Of a DNA stretch of 64,000 nucleotides, positions 54,446 through 64,000 are shown piece by piece. A model generated the notes under the pieces. The model made no database searches and had not been told where the DNA came from. It worked only from the letters and a program-made list of their open reading frames with translations. The stretch spans positions 71,578,398 through 71,642,397 of the forward strand of contig CM037091.1 in NCBI GenBank assembly GCA_020916435.1, written 5' to 3'. Every line of letters starts with the position of its first letter. Position 1 is the first letter of the stretch. Source of the stretch: Oxytropis ochrocephala (lineage: Eukaryota; Streptophyta; Magnoliopsida; Fabales; Fabaceae). Made by a program: the position numbers and the translations under genes.

Positions 54446-56380
54446 CACATCAACCGATGCACGGTCAATAAACATCCTATGGCCCACAATTAACTGTTAC
54501 AATATATAATAAGGTACTTCGTTATACCTAGAAAGGTTGTAATACAACATGTTGGAAAATATAAACATATCTTGGTCTAACAAATAGTGCACTTTTGTGT
54601 GGTAACTTGGTTATTTAAGTGTTTGGATTAGCCGTCAAGTAAACTCTGGTGGGTAAAAAGGTTGTCTAAAGCTTTACGTTGAAACAAAGAAAGAATGAAT
54701 CATATCAACGAGATAGCTAAGCTAGTCTGGAAGCTCAAAAAGAGGGAAATAAATAAAGCAGAATATGAGTTGATAACTTGATATGCATCTAGAACCAAAC
54801 AGGTTTGTGGTATAAGGTTCAGGTATATATTTTATATACCTACTTTGGTGCGCGGTATAAGGTTAATTACCCGATCTCAAAAAACAACTAGAAAGAGGAG
54901 AGATTGCTTTTTCGAAAACTCTTTTTAAAAACGATTTTTACTTTTCAAAAATTTTAAAAGAATAAATTTGGTCTTTGTTAATTTTTATAAAATAGAGAAC
55001 AATTTTCAAAACTCAATTTAAACAGACTAAATGAAATCTCGTTGAGCTTAATAATCGGGAATATATATTGTTGCCAACATTAGCGAATCTTGAATGAAAT
55101 ATTAGGGGGAGCCAAAATAATCAAATAATATATTATAGAATATTATATTTACAAACACAACTAATTTTCTAATTTTTTTTAAAAATATTTTGATTTGATA
55201 ATAAAGACTCTTTTTTTTTGACAAAATATAGAGATCAGTTAGGAAACTAAAAAATTGTAGGTTTTAAAATATAATTTTTATTTTTTTGCCAAAAATATTA
55301 TTTAAATTGTTTTATAAGACAATAATAACAAACATTTATTCTTAAATTTTATGTAAGCGGACACCCAAAAAAAATTAATATGCGTCCACAATCACTATAA
55401 TACAAAAGCATGTCAAAAGTCAAAACCATTTAAAAGGGAGGGAAACGGTGCATTGCTGCCACAATAATACAAAAGTATTACTATGTTAGACGGGTTTTAA
55501 AAATTGAGAATCAGGGGATCAAACTTGCGATTCAGGAGTACCATATATACAGCCTTACCGCTACGCCAAACTACTTTTTTGTGATATATTTCGCAAATAC
55601 TTTATATATCATATCATATATACATAATAATTAAAGAGAGCTACTATTAGTAGTATATTAAAAAAAATCTATTGTTTTGACGTGTCGTGTCGCACAACCC
55701 ATTCTCGGAAGATCCGTCATTGGTTACCAATCCTACATTTATGTCCATAATAAGAATATATTTGGATACATTATTGGCCTAAGGGTTGTGCTCAATGAAC
55801 TCACTCGAGAAACATGATAAAAATGGACGAGAAAGATTGCATTACGTGAAAACCCATGATTTTTTCCAAACAGATATGCTTTTGGTCTCCCATTGGGGCT
55901 CCACTTCCTCACTATACACGGGAAATTCCCACGACCTCCATTGTATACCCACGTCTAGCTTGTAGGCTCACTTTGACCGTCATCCATATTCCTACTCGGC
56001 TAACACTAATATGGCCATACATTCCATAGGTTCAATGACTCGGCCCATCTCCCAGAAGAGAACAAAGTCCATCCCTTTCTTCTTCCCCACCGTTCTTCCC
56101 GCCTTGTCAAAGTCCATCCGACTAAGACAAGCAAGAGACTAAGTAGTTAGGAGAGAAAGAGAAATCTCTCGGCAATTTCCATCCCTTTCTTCTTCCCCAC
56201 CGTTCTTCCCGCCTTGTTCACCCTCTGACTCCCCCCTAATCGATCTGATTCCGACGGTGTATAGGTGTTGAGTTTTTCACTTAGGGCTTGCATCATCATG
56301 TTTGGCGTGGGTTGAGATTTGACGGAGGTGGGTTTGGTTTTGGGAATTTTCTGATTCGATCTTCCACGGTTCATGTTGCT
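54446..56380. other. AT-rich intergenic DNA with small repeats
   Basis: No gene recognised; a 75-residue minus frame (56147-56374) is basic and low-complexity with no known motif. A 37-bp direct repeat starting atccctttcttcttccccac occurs at about 56072-56108 and 56181-56217. At 55505-55580 a gatcaaacttgcgattcag stretch resembles the B-box side of a tRNA-derived repeat. Confidence 0.5.
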
Positions 56381-58050
56381 TGAGCTTCATGGAAGGAGTT
56401 TGTGTTCCAACCGAGTTTGCACAAGGTTGTGCCTTCTCGCTTGAAGGTTGTCTCGTGTTTTAGCGTTGTTTGGAGAGGCCGTGGCTTGTGGAGTGTGATC
56501 GATTGGTGGTTGTGTCTAGCCAAATCCACTAGAGGTTGTACTCTGTCTTTCTTTCTTGATGGAGATTAGGTGTTATGTTGTCATTGACATCTTCATGAAT
56601 AATCCATGAACTGAAGGTGTATCCAACATGGGGTTCTACTAAAGTGTTTGTGGTTGTTTGTCTTGACAAATTTTGGGAGTAAGCCCCTTCCCTGTTCGAG
56701 TTTTTTCTAGGAATTCATTGGCTGGAAGTGTTGGTGTGATTTAGTTCATCTGCAACATGAGTTCCAAATTTTCAAAGGCATGGGGGTAGAGGACTAAAGG
56801 CAACCGGTCAAAATCGAAGTACTAATTGTTTCAGTAAGTTGGAGTTTTGCAACCCAAATTGAGTCAAGGAAAAGCTTGAAAGCGACCGGTAAAGTTGCAT
56901 TCTCAGAAGAATTGCACTTTTGCAGGTGAAATATAGAAGCAACACTTTTGGATGTCTTGTTTTATGTTTGGGTTGTTACGGAATTGTTTATTTTTTGACA
57001 TGTTTGTTTCAAGGTGTTTTGGTAGCTTTGTTGTTTCGGTGTAGTTTTCTCTTTAGCTTTGGTTGAGCTTATTTTAGGTGTTTTCGTGTTTTGGGTGCAT
57101 TGAGGTGCAATTTCCTCCCTTTTAAAAGGAGTTGCAGAGTGGCTTTATCGCTGGAGTTATTTAGCAGATATTGGTCTAAAGAAGTGACAATGACGGTTGA
57201 TGCAAGGGTGTTTGGCGTGTTTCTTGTTTTTCTTGGTGTGTTAGTGTGTTGTGGAGTAGCATTATCTTAGATTGATCAAGGTGTTTTGGTAGCTTTGATG
57301 TTGCTTGGTGTGGCTGTCGTCTACCTTTGTTTTTAACTTGTTCAAGGTGTTATAGTGTTTGCTGGCTAGAGGAATCCATCATTCACTTGAATAGGCTTAG
57401 TGGAGTGAATCTATCATCGGAGTTATTCAAGGTGTCTTGGGGCTTCGTTTTGGGTTTACATGGCTCTAGAATGGGGTTTTGTTTTCGGTGTTTACATGGT
57501 TCTGGTAAGGATTTGAAGGGTTTTTAGGCGTTTGTTCAGTGTGCTTCCGTCAAATACGGTTTTTCTACTACTTCTTCTTTCGCCTTTAATATGTTGGCCC
57601 CTTATGTGTAAGATGTCTCAAGTGTTTTTAGTAGGATTGGTGCCATGGTGTTGAGGATGGGAGTTTTCTCAATAGGTGTATAGAAGTAGTTGGGGTATGC
57701 TGTGGCATCAGAGAGGGTGGTGTTTTGCTGCTTTGTGAGTTGTATTTGATTCGGTTTTTGGGTAAGTATTATGTTGTTTGTGCTTGGTAACCGATATTGT
57801 TGGAATGGTTTTCTTTAGGTGTTTTTTAGTGATCATGTTGGGGATAGCTTTGGTGTTTTGTTTGTGTTTGGGGTCATCTTGCTATTAGTCTAAGTATACC
57901 TTGGTTATTTCAAGAGGTGTTTTTATTTGTCTACGGTGATTTATTCTGGGTGTTGGTTGGATTATGTTAGTGTATTTTGGCTTCACTTTGGGTATTACTT
58001 TGGTGTATCTTGTCCTTGGCCATCTCTTCCTAACCTTGCATTTTTTTTTT
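56381..58050. other. G/T-rich unassigned region
   Basis: Plus strand strongly enriched in ggtgttttgg and tttggtgt words, with short unconvincing frames. No splice pattern, domain or terminal repeat found. Possibly a decayed element. Confidence 0.4.
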
Positions 58051-58067
58051 GTGCTGGGTTTTATTAA

Positions 58068-58394
58068 GGCTTAAATATCATTTACCCCCTTGCAAATATC
58101 ACCATAATCCATTTACCCCCCTATAAAAATAAAAGTATTAAAATATCATTTGCAAATATAAACTGTTTACGGTTACCCTCTGCAGTTAGATTATGTTGAT
58201 AGCCTTAAGTGTATAATATGTATAAACCGTTTACGATTACCCCCCTGTAAAATATAAATTGTTTACGGTTACCCCCCTGTAGGGGGGTAACTAGAAACAC
58301 TTATTATTTGCAAGGGGCATTTTAAAACTTTTATTTTTATAGGGGGGTAAATGGATTATGGTGATATTTGCAGGGGGTAAATGATATTTAAGCC
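58068..58394. mobile_element. MULE-type MITE, 327 bp, 9-bp TSD
   Basis: Terminal inverted repeats of about 75 bp starting GGCTTAAATATCATTTACCC on the left and its reverse complement on the right. ttttattaa occurs at 58059-58067 and 58395-58403, a perfect 9-bp TSD, which is the Mutator hallmark. The interior has four runs of g/c-rich ttacccccct and cggttacc. Non-coding. Confidence 0.93.
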
Positions 58395-58689
58395 TTTTAT
58401 TAATAATATCTCCTAATTATCGAAAAAATGGAAAAGGGATCGACACTTTTCAAGATAGACACGCAAATAAAGACAAAAGGCTACTCTATAAGTCCCTGTA
58501 ATCTGCTAGAATAATTTCTTATTCGAGTACATTAGCGCCCACCATAGGACCTTGTAAAATCATACTGGATCGCACCTTCATTCCATTCACATGATATCTT
58601 ACACCATGGCGACCACTCGCCATGGCTCGCCACGAAACGAAGAACCACCCAGCTTAGATTCTTGGGGCTACGCCTGAACTTTTACTCTA

Positions 58690-59110
58690 TTGGCATCCCC
58701 ACCTCTTGTAGTAATGGAAAACGTCATCCACCCTCCACCGTCGTCGATGCTCCTAGGCATCCTCCACCACTGGAGGTTTTTCACCAGTCTACATGCAGTC
58801 GCTGACAAACTACGAAGGCAAAACCACATCCTCCAAGAATCGATGACCTTTACTCACCGGGAGAGGGACCCTAACAGTCTCGAAAACATCCACATTGAGA
58901 ACCCCCCCTCCCAACTGTTAACTGATGAGATTATGAACGATCTCTTTGTTGTGAACTTCAAACCTCCACCTCTGGACACTTATGATGGCATGTGTGACCC
59001 ACATGAAGATCTCACAACATTCAAAGCTCAGATGTCCTTCATCTGACCATGTGAAACGTTGAAGTGAAAATTATTCTCAAGAACCATGAAAGGCACCGCT
59101 CTACATTGAT
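58690..59110 (+). pseudogene. Gag remnant, family 4
   Basis: Frame with Pro/His-rich N-terminus and VADKLRRQNHILQESM, then PPPLDTYDGMCDPHEDLTTF (about 58960-59030), the conserved start of the Tat gag domain. A stop at 59044 and a frameshift follow; the remaining gag is replaced by a fold-back insert. Confidence 0.75.
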
Positions 59111-59189
59111 TCATGAGTCTCATCAAGCATTAGGTCTGAACTATGCATACCTTACAAAGAAGCCTTTCTTAGAAGCCTAATTGTGTAAG

Positions 59190-59330
59190 GCATACTTTGG
59201 GCTTGAATTTGGGCTTGTAGTTGTCATGTTTTATTTTTGGTGAGCCCACAACCTATTCTCTAGCACAAGAACTCTAGCATAAGCTTCAAGCCCAAAGTAT
59301 GCACAAGAACTCTAGCATAAGCTTCTTGGC
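59190..59330. repeat. Fold-back repeat inside gag
   Basis: gcatactttgggcttgaa (59190-59207) and its exact reverse complement (59285-59302), 77 bp apart, plus a 24-bp direct repeat cacaagaactctagcataag+cttc at 59263-59286 and 59303-59326. It replaces the expected gag C-terminus. Confidence 0.8.
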
Positions 59331-59339
59331 CAAGGAATT

Positions 59340-59794
59340 TGAAGGAATTACTCCCCATGACGAAGAGTACTCAATGATGGTGATAAACTAAATACTGAAT
59401 TCTAACATCTCCTGAGTTTTAATTGACCTAGGTAGCTCGATCGATGTCTTGTGTTGGGAAGAATTCAGAGGTCCGCAGTTGTCTAGTGAGAAGTTACAAC
59501 CCTTCAGTAGGTCTCTAGTTGGTTTTTCAGGAATACAAGGTCATGTACATTACCCTGAAAGCCACATTCAGAATAGGTCAAAATTCAAACACAATTTGGG
59601 TCCTCTACCTAGTGGTTAATGATTCCTCCTTCTATAATGTCATTATAAGACACCTAGCATCAAACTCCTTAGGGTTGGTCATGTCGACCCTTCAATTAAC
59701 ACTGAAGTACTCATTATATGATGGAAGCATAGGGATTTTGAAAGTTGGCCAAGAAGACGCCATAAAGTGCTACCAGACGAGCTTAGAAAATTGA
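59340..59794 (+). pseudogene. Protease remnant, family 4
   Basis: VLIDLGSSIDVLCWEEF (about 59415-59466) is the aspartic protease active site (D-L-G in place of D-T/Q-G). The frame shifts near 59525, continuing as FRIGQNSNTIWVLYLVVND and ending KCYQTSLEN at 59794. Non-functional by frame break. Confidence 0.75.
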
Positions 59795-59925
59795 GAGAAT
59801 CCACCAAAAGAGAGCTCCCACACCATCAACTTTGCGAACTTGTGGATCCCACTAAAGGTTTCTTAGAAAAGAGACATGAACCTAAGAAAACCTGAGACAG
59901 TCCGCATAAAGTCAACAACATAGGT

Positions 59926-59929
<4 letters not shown>

Positions 59930-59959
<30 letters not shown>
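59930..59959. repeat. (TC)n microsatellite
   Basis: About 15 TC units within the protease-RT linker region of family 4. Confidence 0.95.
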
Positions 59960-59960
<1 letters not shown>

Positions 59961-60151
59961 AGGAAGAGTAAACTATTACAACTTTGCTAGAGAGAAACAT
60001 TGACTTATTTGCATGAACCCCTACAGACATGTCAGGTATAATTAACCCGTTATTTATTTGTCATTTTTTATTTCTAAACCCTTCTGTTAAACAGGTTTCT
60101 AGAGAAAAAAAATGAGAGGAAATCCAATACCCAACATCGCCATCTAATGTA

Positions 60152-60640
60152 GTGCTAGTTCGAAAGTCCAACGATAAATGGGGAAAGTGTGTGAACTTCA
60201 TCGAGTTGAATGCAGCATGTCCAAAGGACCCTTATCCTCTTCCTAACATAGACAACCTGATTTATGGAGCCTTGGGTTACAAGATGTTGAGCTTTATGGA
60301 TTCCTATTCAGGTTACAACCATATTAAGATGGATCTTTATGATGCTAAAAATACAACCTTCACGACGAATGCTTGCAATGACTATTTCACGTTAATGGCA
60401 TTCAATCTAAAAAATACTGGAGCAACCTACAAAGGTTTGGTGGACCGAGACTTCATGAGCAAAATCGGGAAAAACCTGGAGGAAAAAGAACATTCAGAAG
60501 ACTTGGAAGACATCGTGTCCTCCGCTAGGAAATATGATATGTGTCTCAACCTAGCCAAATGATCTTTTGAAGTAATAGCCGGAAAATTCTTGGAATTCAT
60601 CTTGACCATCAGATCATTGAAGCCAACTTGACAAATGCAA
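60152..60640 (+). pseudogene. Reverse transcriptase remnant lacking the catalytic YxDD, family 4
   Basis: Reads LVRKSNDKWGKCVNFIELNA, then DPYPLPNIDNLIYGALGYKM, FMDSYSGYNHIKMD and AFNLKNTGATYKGL. After GKNLE the frame goes directly to EKEHSEDLEDIVSS: the segment that should hold the YVDD active site and flanks (about 12 residues) is missing in frame. Numerous substitutions. Ends near CLNLAK with a stop at 60562; a RT connection fragment continues to about 60640. Confidence 0.85.
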
Positions 60641-60654
60641 AGAAATAATTGAGA

Positions 60655-61676
60655 TCATTGAAGCCGGCTATAAATTTAATTATTTCAAATGTTGCTATAG
60701 CCGGGAGGGCTTCTAAATCTTTGATGTCTTCCTCTATTTCCGAGTTTATGATCATCAAGACCTTCAATAATACTGGTAATTATAAGAGCTCTGCTAACAT
60801 TAAAGAGGTTAATTGGATCCCCCCTGCACCCTATATGATTAAGTGTAATACCGATGGTGATGCCAAGGGATGCACGGGACCTACCGCTTGTGGTGGTATT
60901 TTTAGAGACAGAAGTGCCACTATTTTTGGTTTCTTTTCCACATCCATTGGCAATAGTTATGCTCTTCATGCTGAACTTATTGGGGCCATGTTGGCTATTG
61001 AAATTGCTTTAGACAAAGGCTGACATCAATTGTGGTTGGAATGTGACTCTCTGTTAGTGGTTTCTGCCTTCAAGAATTGCAATTTCGTTCTGTGGAGGCT
61101 CAGAACTCGATAGTATAATTGCTTATATTTGACGAGACTAATGACCTTCGTTTGCACTCACATTTATAGAGAAGGTAACACTTGTGCTGATAAGCTTGCT
61201 CTGTATGGTATTAACACAAGTGGTTTTGTCTTGTGGGAGCTTCCTCCTAGCTTCACTGCCGAGTAATTCTACAGAAATAGGCTTGGTTTGCCTAACTATC
61301 GGTTCAATCGATTTTCTATTCGATGGTTTCAGTCTTGTTCTGGCCTTCAGCTTTTGGTGTGCTGCAAATGATTGTTAGTGACTTTGGTGCCAACCTGGTT
61401 GGGATCGGAGTCACTATAGTGATGCTTTTGCATGCAAATTTTAACTTGCTTTGGAATAGATTCCTTCGTATAGGAGTGTTACTTTTTCCTTTTGGTTGTA
61501 ATGTTGCTTGACTCGTGGGTTTTTGCCTAGTCCCCCCATGTCTCTTATATATTTTCCACTTTTTATTAATAAATTGTAGGGGGAGTACTCTTTCCTTTTT
61601 GATGGTTTTTCCATAAGGAGGATTTTCCATGAGAATGTTTTAACAAGTCTCCATAATCCCTTATTTTGTTAAAAAA
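60655..61676 (+). mobile_element. L1-type LINE 3' end with RNase H
   Basis: Frame from 60649 to 61023, then broken: KEVNWIPPAPYMIKCNTDGD (first Asp), ACGGIFRDRSATIFGFF, HAELIGAMLAIEIALDKG (Glu), stop at 61021, then LECDSLLVVSAF (Asp) and HIYREGNTCADKLA to about 61260. This is the RNase H at the C-terminus of plant L1 ORF2. The 3' UTR has aataaattgtagggggagta (61566-) and ends gttaaaaaaag near 61676. The 5' end is truncated, as usual for LINEs, directly against Tat RT sequence. Confidence 0.85.
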
Positions 61677-62212
61677 AGAAAATCCTTTCCAACCCGAAAT
61701 AGGATTAGCAACTAATAAGTCGAATTGTAGCACTGTCTCGTTTTTTACCATGTGTAGGTGACAAAGATTTAACTTCTTTACGACACGAAAGAAGGGAGCA
61801 AGATTTGAGTGGATATCCAAGTGCTAAGCTTCTTTTAACAACCAAAAATAGTTCCTAACATCACCGCCAATCCTCACACTGCCTAAAGCCGACGAGCGCT
61901 TGAGTTTGTAACTTGTCCTTTTAGAGAAATGAACGAGCTTAGTCTTAATTCGAGAAGAGGGGAGAGACCAAAAACCAGTATAATTGTTAGTTAGGTCTTG
62001 AAAGCGGTGGAACTACGCTATCAAAAGATAGAAAAATTGTGTTGGCCCTCATTGTTATACCGGCTACCCCATTTAGAAAAAATGACGTAAATAAAATAAA
62101 TAAAATTAAATTAAATTGTGTCCTTATAAAAGCTTTAAGTCAAATAAAATAACAAGTATAAAAAAACACAGAAATACAAATCAAAAAATAATTAATGGTA
62201 CGATGAAAACCC
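61677..62212. other. Unassigned sequence
   Basis: No gene, RNA or repeat recognised; short minus-strand frames only. Confidence 0.4.
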
Positions 62213-62828
62213 CATATTACCCTGTGTCACATGTGCCAGAGCATTTACTACTTATTACAACTTTTGAAAAACAAATGATAATAAAAATTTAACAACTAAA
62301 GTCTTCGTATCACGTGAACTAATCTTTGACGTCCACGTTGACAGGTTCATCTCCATCTACTTGCTCATCATCTAAACGTGTATAATGGCAAATTAGTAGC
62401 CACAACATACATAGAACGCATACACAACCTCCCGTAATCTAACCCTCATCATCGCGACCTAATGAATGTTCCTAGGACTACAACGTCAATGCAATCCTAA
62501 CATCATCTAATCCAACTTCGTGCTGAAACCGCAACTACTCTGTCCAAACTTCAGGATCAATCTAACTCTGGGTAAGCGGGTGCAAGTACCCTCAACATAT
62601 CGGGAAATAGATATAGTCTAGTCTGGGTATTCTAGTGTTTTATGGAACACCCCAGCAGTTCCCCGCTTTGGACCTCCCAATAGCACTACCCACAAGGCTA
62701 GGTCCAAGGGTATTGTCATCAAGTGGGTGGTTACTTGTCATGTGATTGTCATCTCTAGTCATATATACATCCCAAGTCCCCACTAATCTTGAGTAACGAT
62801 GTCTATCTCTACCATTCTGCTTCCATCC
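62213..62828 (-). mobile_element. Probable internal region of a minus-strand LTR element
   Basis: Non-coding. Ends ttctgcttccatcc (about 62815-62828), which lines up with the ctctgataccaac block that precedes the LTR at 14993 and so may be a diverged tRNA-Met PBS in reverse. Confidence 0.4.
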
Positions 62829-64000
62829 TGTAACACCCCAATTTTCGGAGTGCTACGTAGTGAACAAAACTCTAAATGCAAGATCATTTGAGAAATACTC
62901 TTATTACCTTTCCGAAAACATGAGTAACTTTTTTTTTTCTTTTTGAAACTTCTTTCTAAACCACAATCACAGTAATACAACATTTTGAAACATGATTGTA
63001 AGATAACACATACTGAAATTTAATGTCACTCTGAGGGAAATCATGTTTTTCAAAAATATACAAATTGAAAATGTAAATACATCTAAAAAAATTAATACAT
63101 TTAAAACAAAAATATTCTATACATGAACCGACTCACATCAGAAATACCATCAGTAGATACTCACATCAGAAATACCGCTCCAAGAGCAATATATCATTAA
63201 GGGACACCAATGCCAAAAACTCCTATCGCTGATCACTAACCCCAAGTGTCTGAAACATAGACTAACTGTAAATGACAATCTGGCACTAACCTCCAACCGC
63301 AATGATAGCCCATCTACTAGCGCTGTCACCACTACGAAAAATAGGCTGGGTAATATCCATAGAATAGGAGTACCACAAGCAAGGGCCATCTTCCAAACCA
63401 ATGTATAATAAGAATGTATACCATATATAAAATATTTAAAACATACAAGTACACAGTGCATATGTAAACCAAATCCTCTTTAAATCCGAAACCATCTCAA
63501 TGCATGTCTATGCATGAACTCATGTGTGCACACGATTGCAGTCCCTTTTTTTTTTGTGGAATAGGATGCTAGGACAATCCACTAGCATTGAATTCTTAGC
63601 CTAATGCTAAGGTAAGATCAACTGCTTTCTCTTAGAATTAAGAGTTCCAAAAAGACTCGATACTATTCCTTATGAATATCGTTCTAAAGACGGTAATTAG
63701 GGTATTTAAGCCACTTGTCCCTATTTCTTAAAACTTTAACCTTTGAAACTTTCAAGTTCAGACTCCTGTTCACAAAGTCATTCAAACACTTTTAATTATT
63801 TAAGGAGTCAATCCTTACAAAACGATGCCTTTTATTTGTACCGAAAACTTCGAAATCAACATCAATCGGTATTTTCAAGATATCCAAATATACCATCTAA
63901 CCCAACTTAACACAAGGTTACCATCTGTACTACAAGGTTACCAAACTTTTTAGTCCTAACACTTTCAAGTTGTTAAACTCTAGGCTTTGTATTAAAATCA
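62829..64000 (-). mobile_element. LTR (runs off right edge), minus orientation
   Basis: Starts tgtaacaccccaattttcgg, the same terminal pattern as the LARD-like LTR end at 14993. No partner LTR in the window. Contains a short direct repeat actcacatcagaaataccatc/gctcc (about 63131 and 63160). No genes. Confidence 0.45.

Larger units (their letters stand above)
58404..60645 (+). mobile_element. Tat-lineage fragment (family 4): LTR end, gag, protease, RT remnants
   Basis: LTR tail to 58531 (TATA-like ctctataag near 58482), then PBS ttagcgcccaccatagg (58532-58548), gag, protease and RT in order on the plus strand, each partial, then a sharp switch to LINE sequence near 60650. No integrase or 3' LTR. 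Distinct from families 1 and 2 by its PBS (gcgcccacc type). Confidence 0.8.

Overview
This is repeat-rich nuclear DNA from a flowering plant. The genes have introns, the protein families are plant-specific, and the mobile elements are plant types: Tat-lineage Ty3/gypsy, LARD/TRIM-like LTR elements, Stowaway and MULE MITEs, L1-type LINEs and a tRNA-derived SINE. An Ogre-like LTR at the left edge suggests a legume, but this is inference. Well under 2% of the window looks like host coding sequence. Many reading frames carry scattered 1-base indels, either from decay or from imperfect consensus.

Layout. 1-3164: minus-strand Ogre/Tat-like LTR and internal leader, with an embedded RCC1-type gene fragment. 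3533-3884: a fold-back element and a SINE with its target-site duplication (TSD). 4188-12667: a structurally complete LTR element (TSD gaatg, LTRs 3.8 and 3.6 kb) with only 1.07 kb inside and no gag-pol. About 12.95-17.25 kb: an inverted, left-truncated relative. 17.86-18.43 kb: a compact host gene for an 86-residue protein with a KEN box and a D-box, with two MSA-like elements, a TATA box and a short uORF upstream. About 18.29-20.25 kb is copy A of a duplicated segment. Copy B (23742-37636) is interrupted by a 10.2 kb Tat element (25093-35318, minus), a three-LTR TRIM (36136-36685) and a Stowaway MITE (37166-37439). Copy A lacks the last two, so both empty sites can be read directly.

A second Tat family lies on both sides of copy B: 5' LTR and gag at 21771-23741, antisense ORF and 3' LTR at 40043-45813, with gaata beside both outer LTR ends. 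A tandem duplication breaking in gag, followed by a deletion, would explain this. Its antisense ORF is split by a 2.85 kb non-autonomous LTR element (41310-44155, TSD aaaat, LTRs 477/478 bp) that shares terminal, PBS and internal repeat sequences with the 25-35 kb Tat element. Next, a 7.6 kb LTR element (45965-53525) contains a CACTA-like unit carrying a TPR exon fused to exons of a DUF3054-type gene.

After 53.5 kb the main host gene is an intact two-exon phytocyanin (53768-54365, minus). The rest is AT-rich DNA, a MULE MITE with a 9-bp TSD (58068-58394), a decayed Tat fragment whose RT has lost its catalytic motif, an L1 3' end, and a further LTR running off the right edge.

How it works together: only two host genes look plausible, the KEN/D-box gene and the phytocyanin gene. 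Everything else is a nested record of retrotransposition, gene capture and local duplication.
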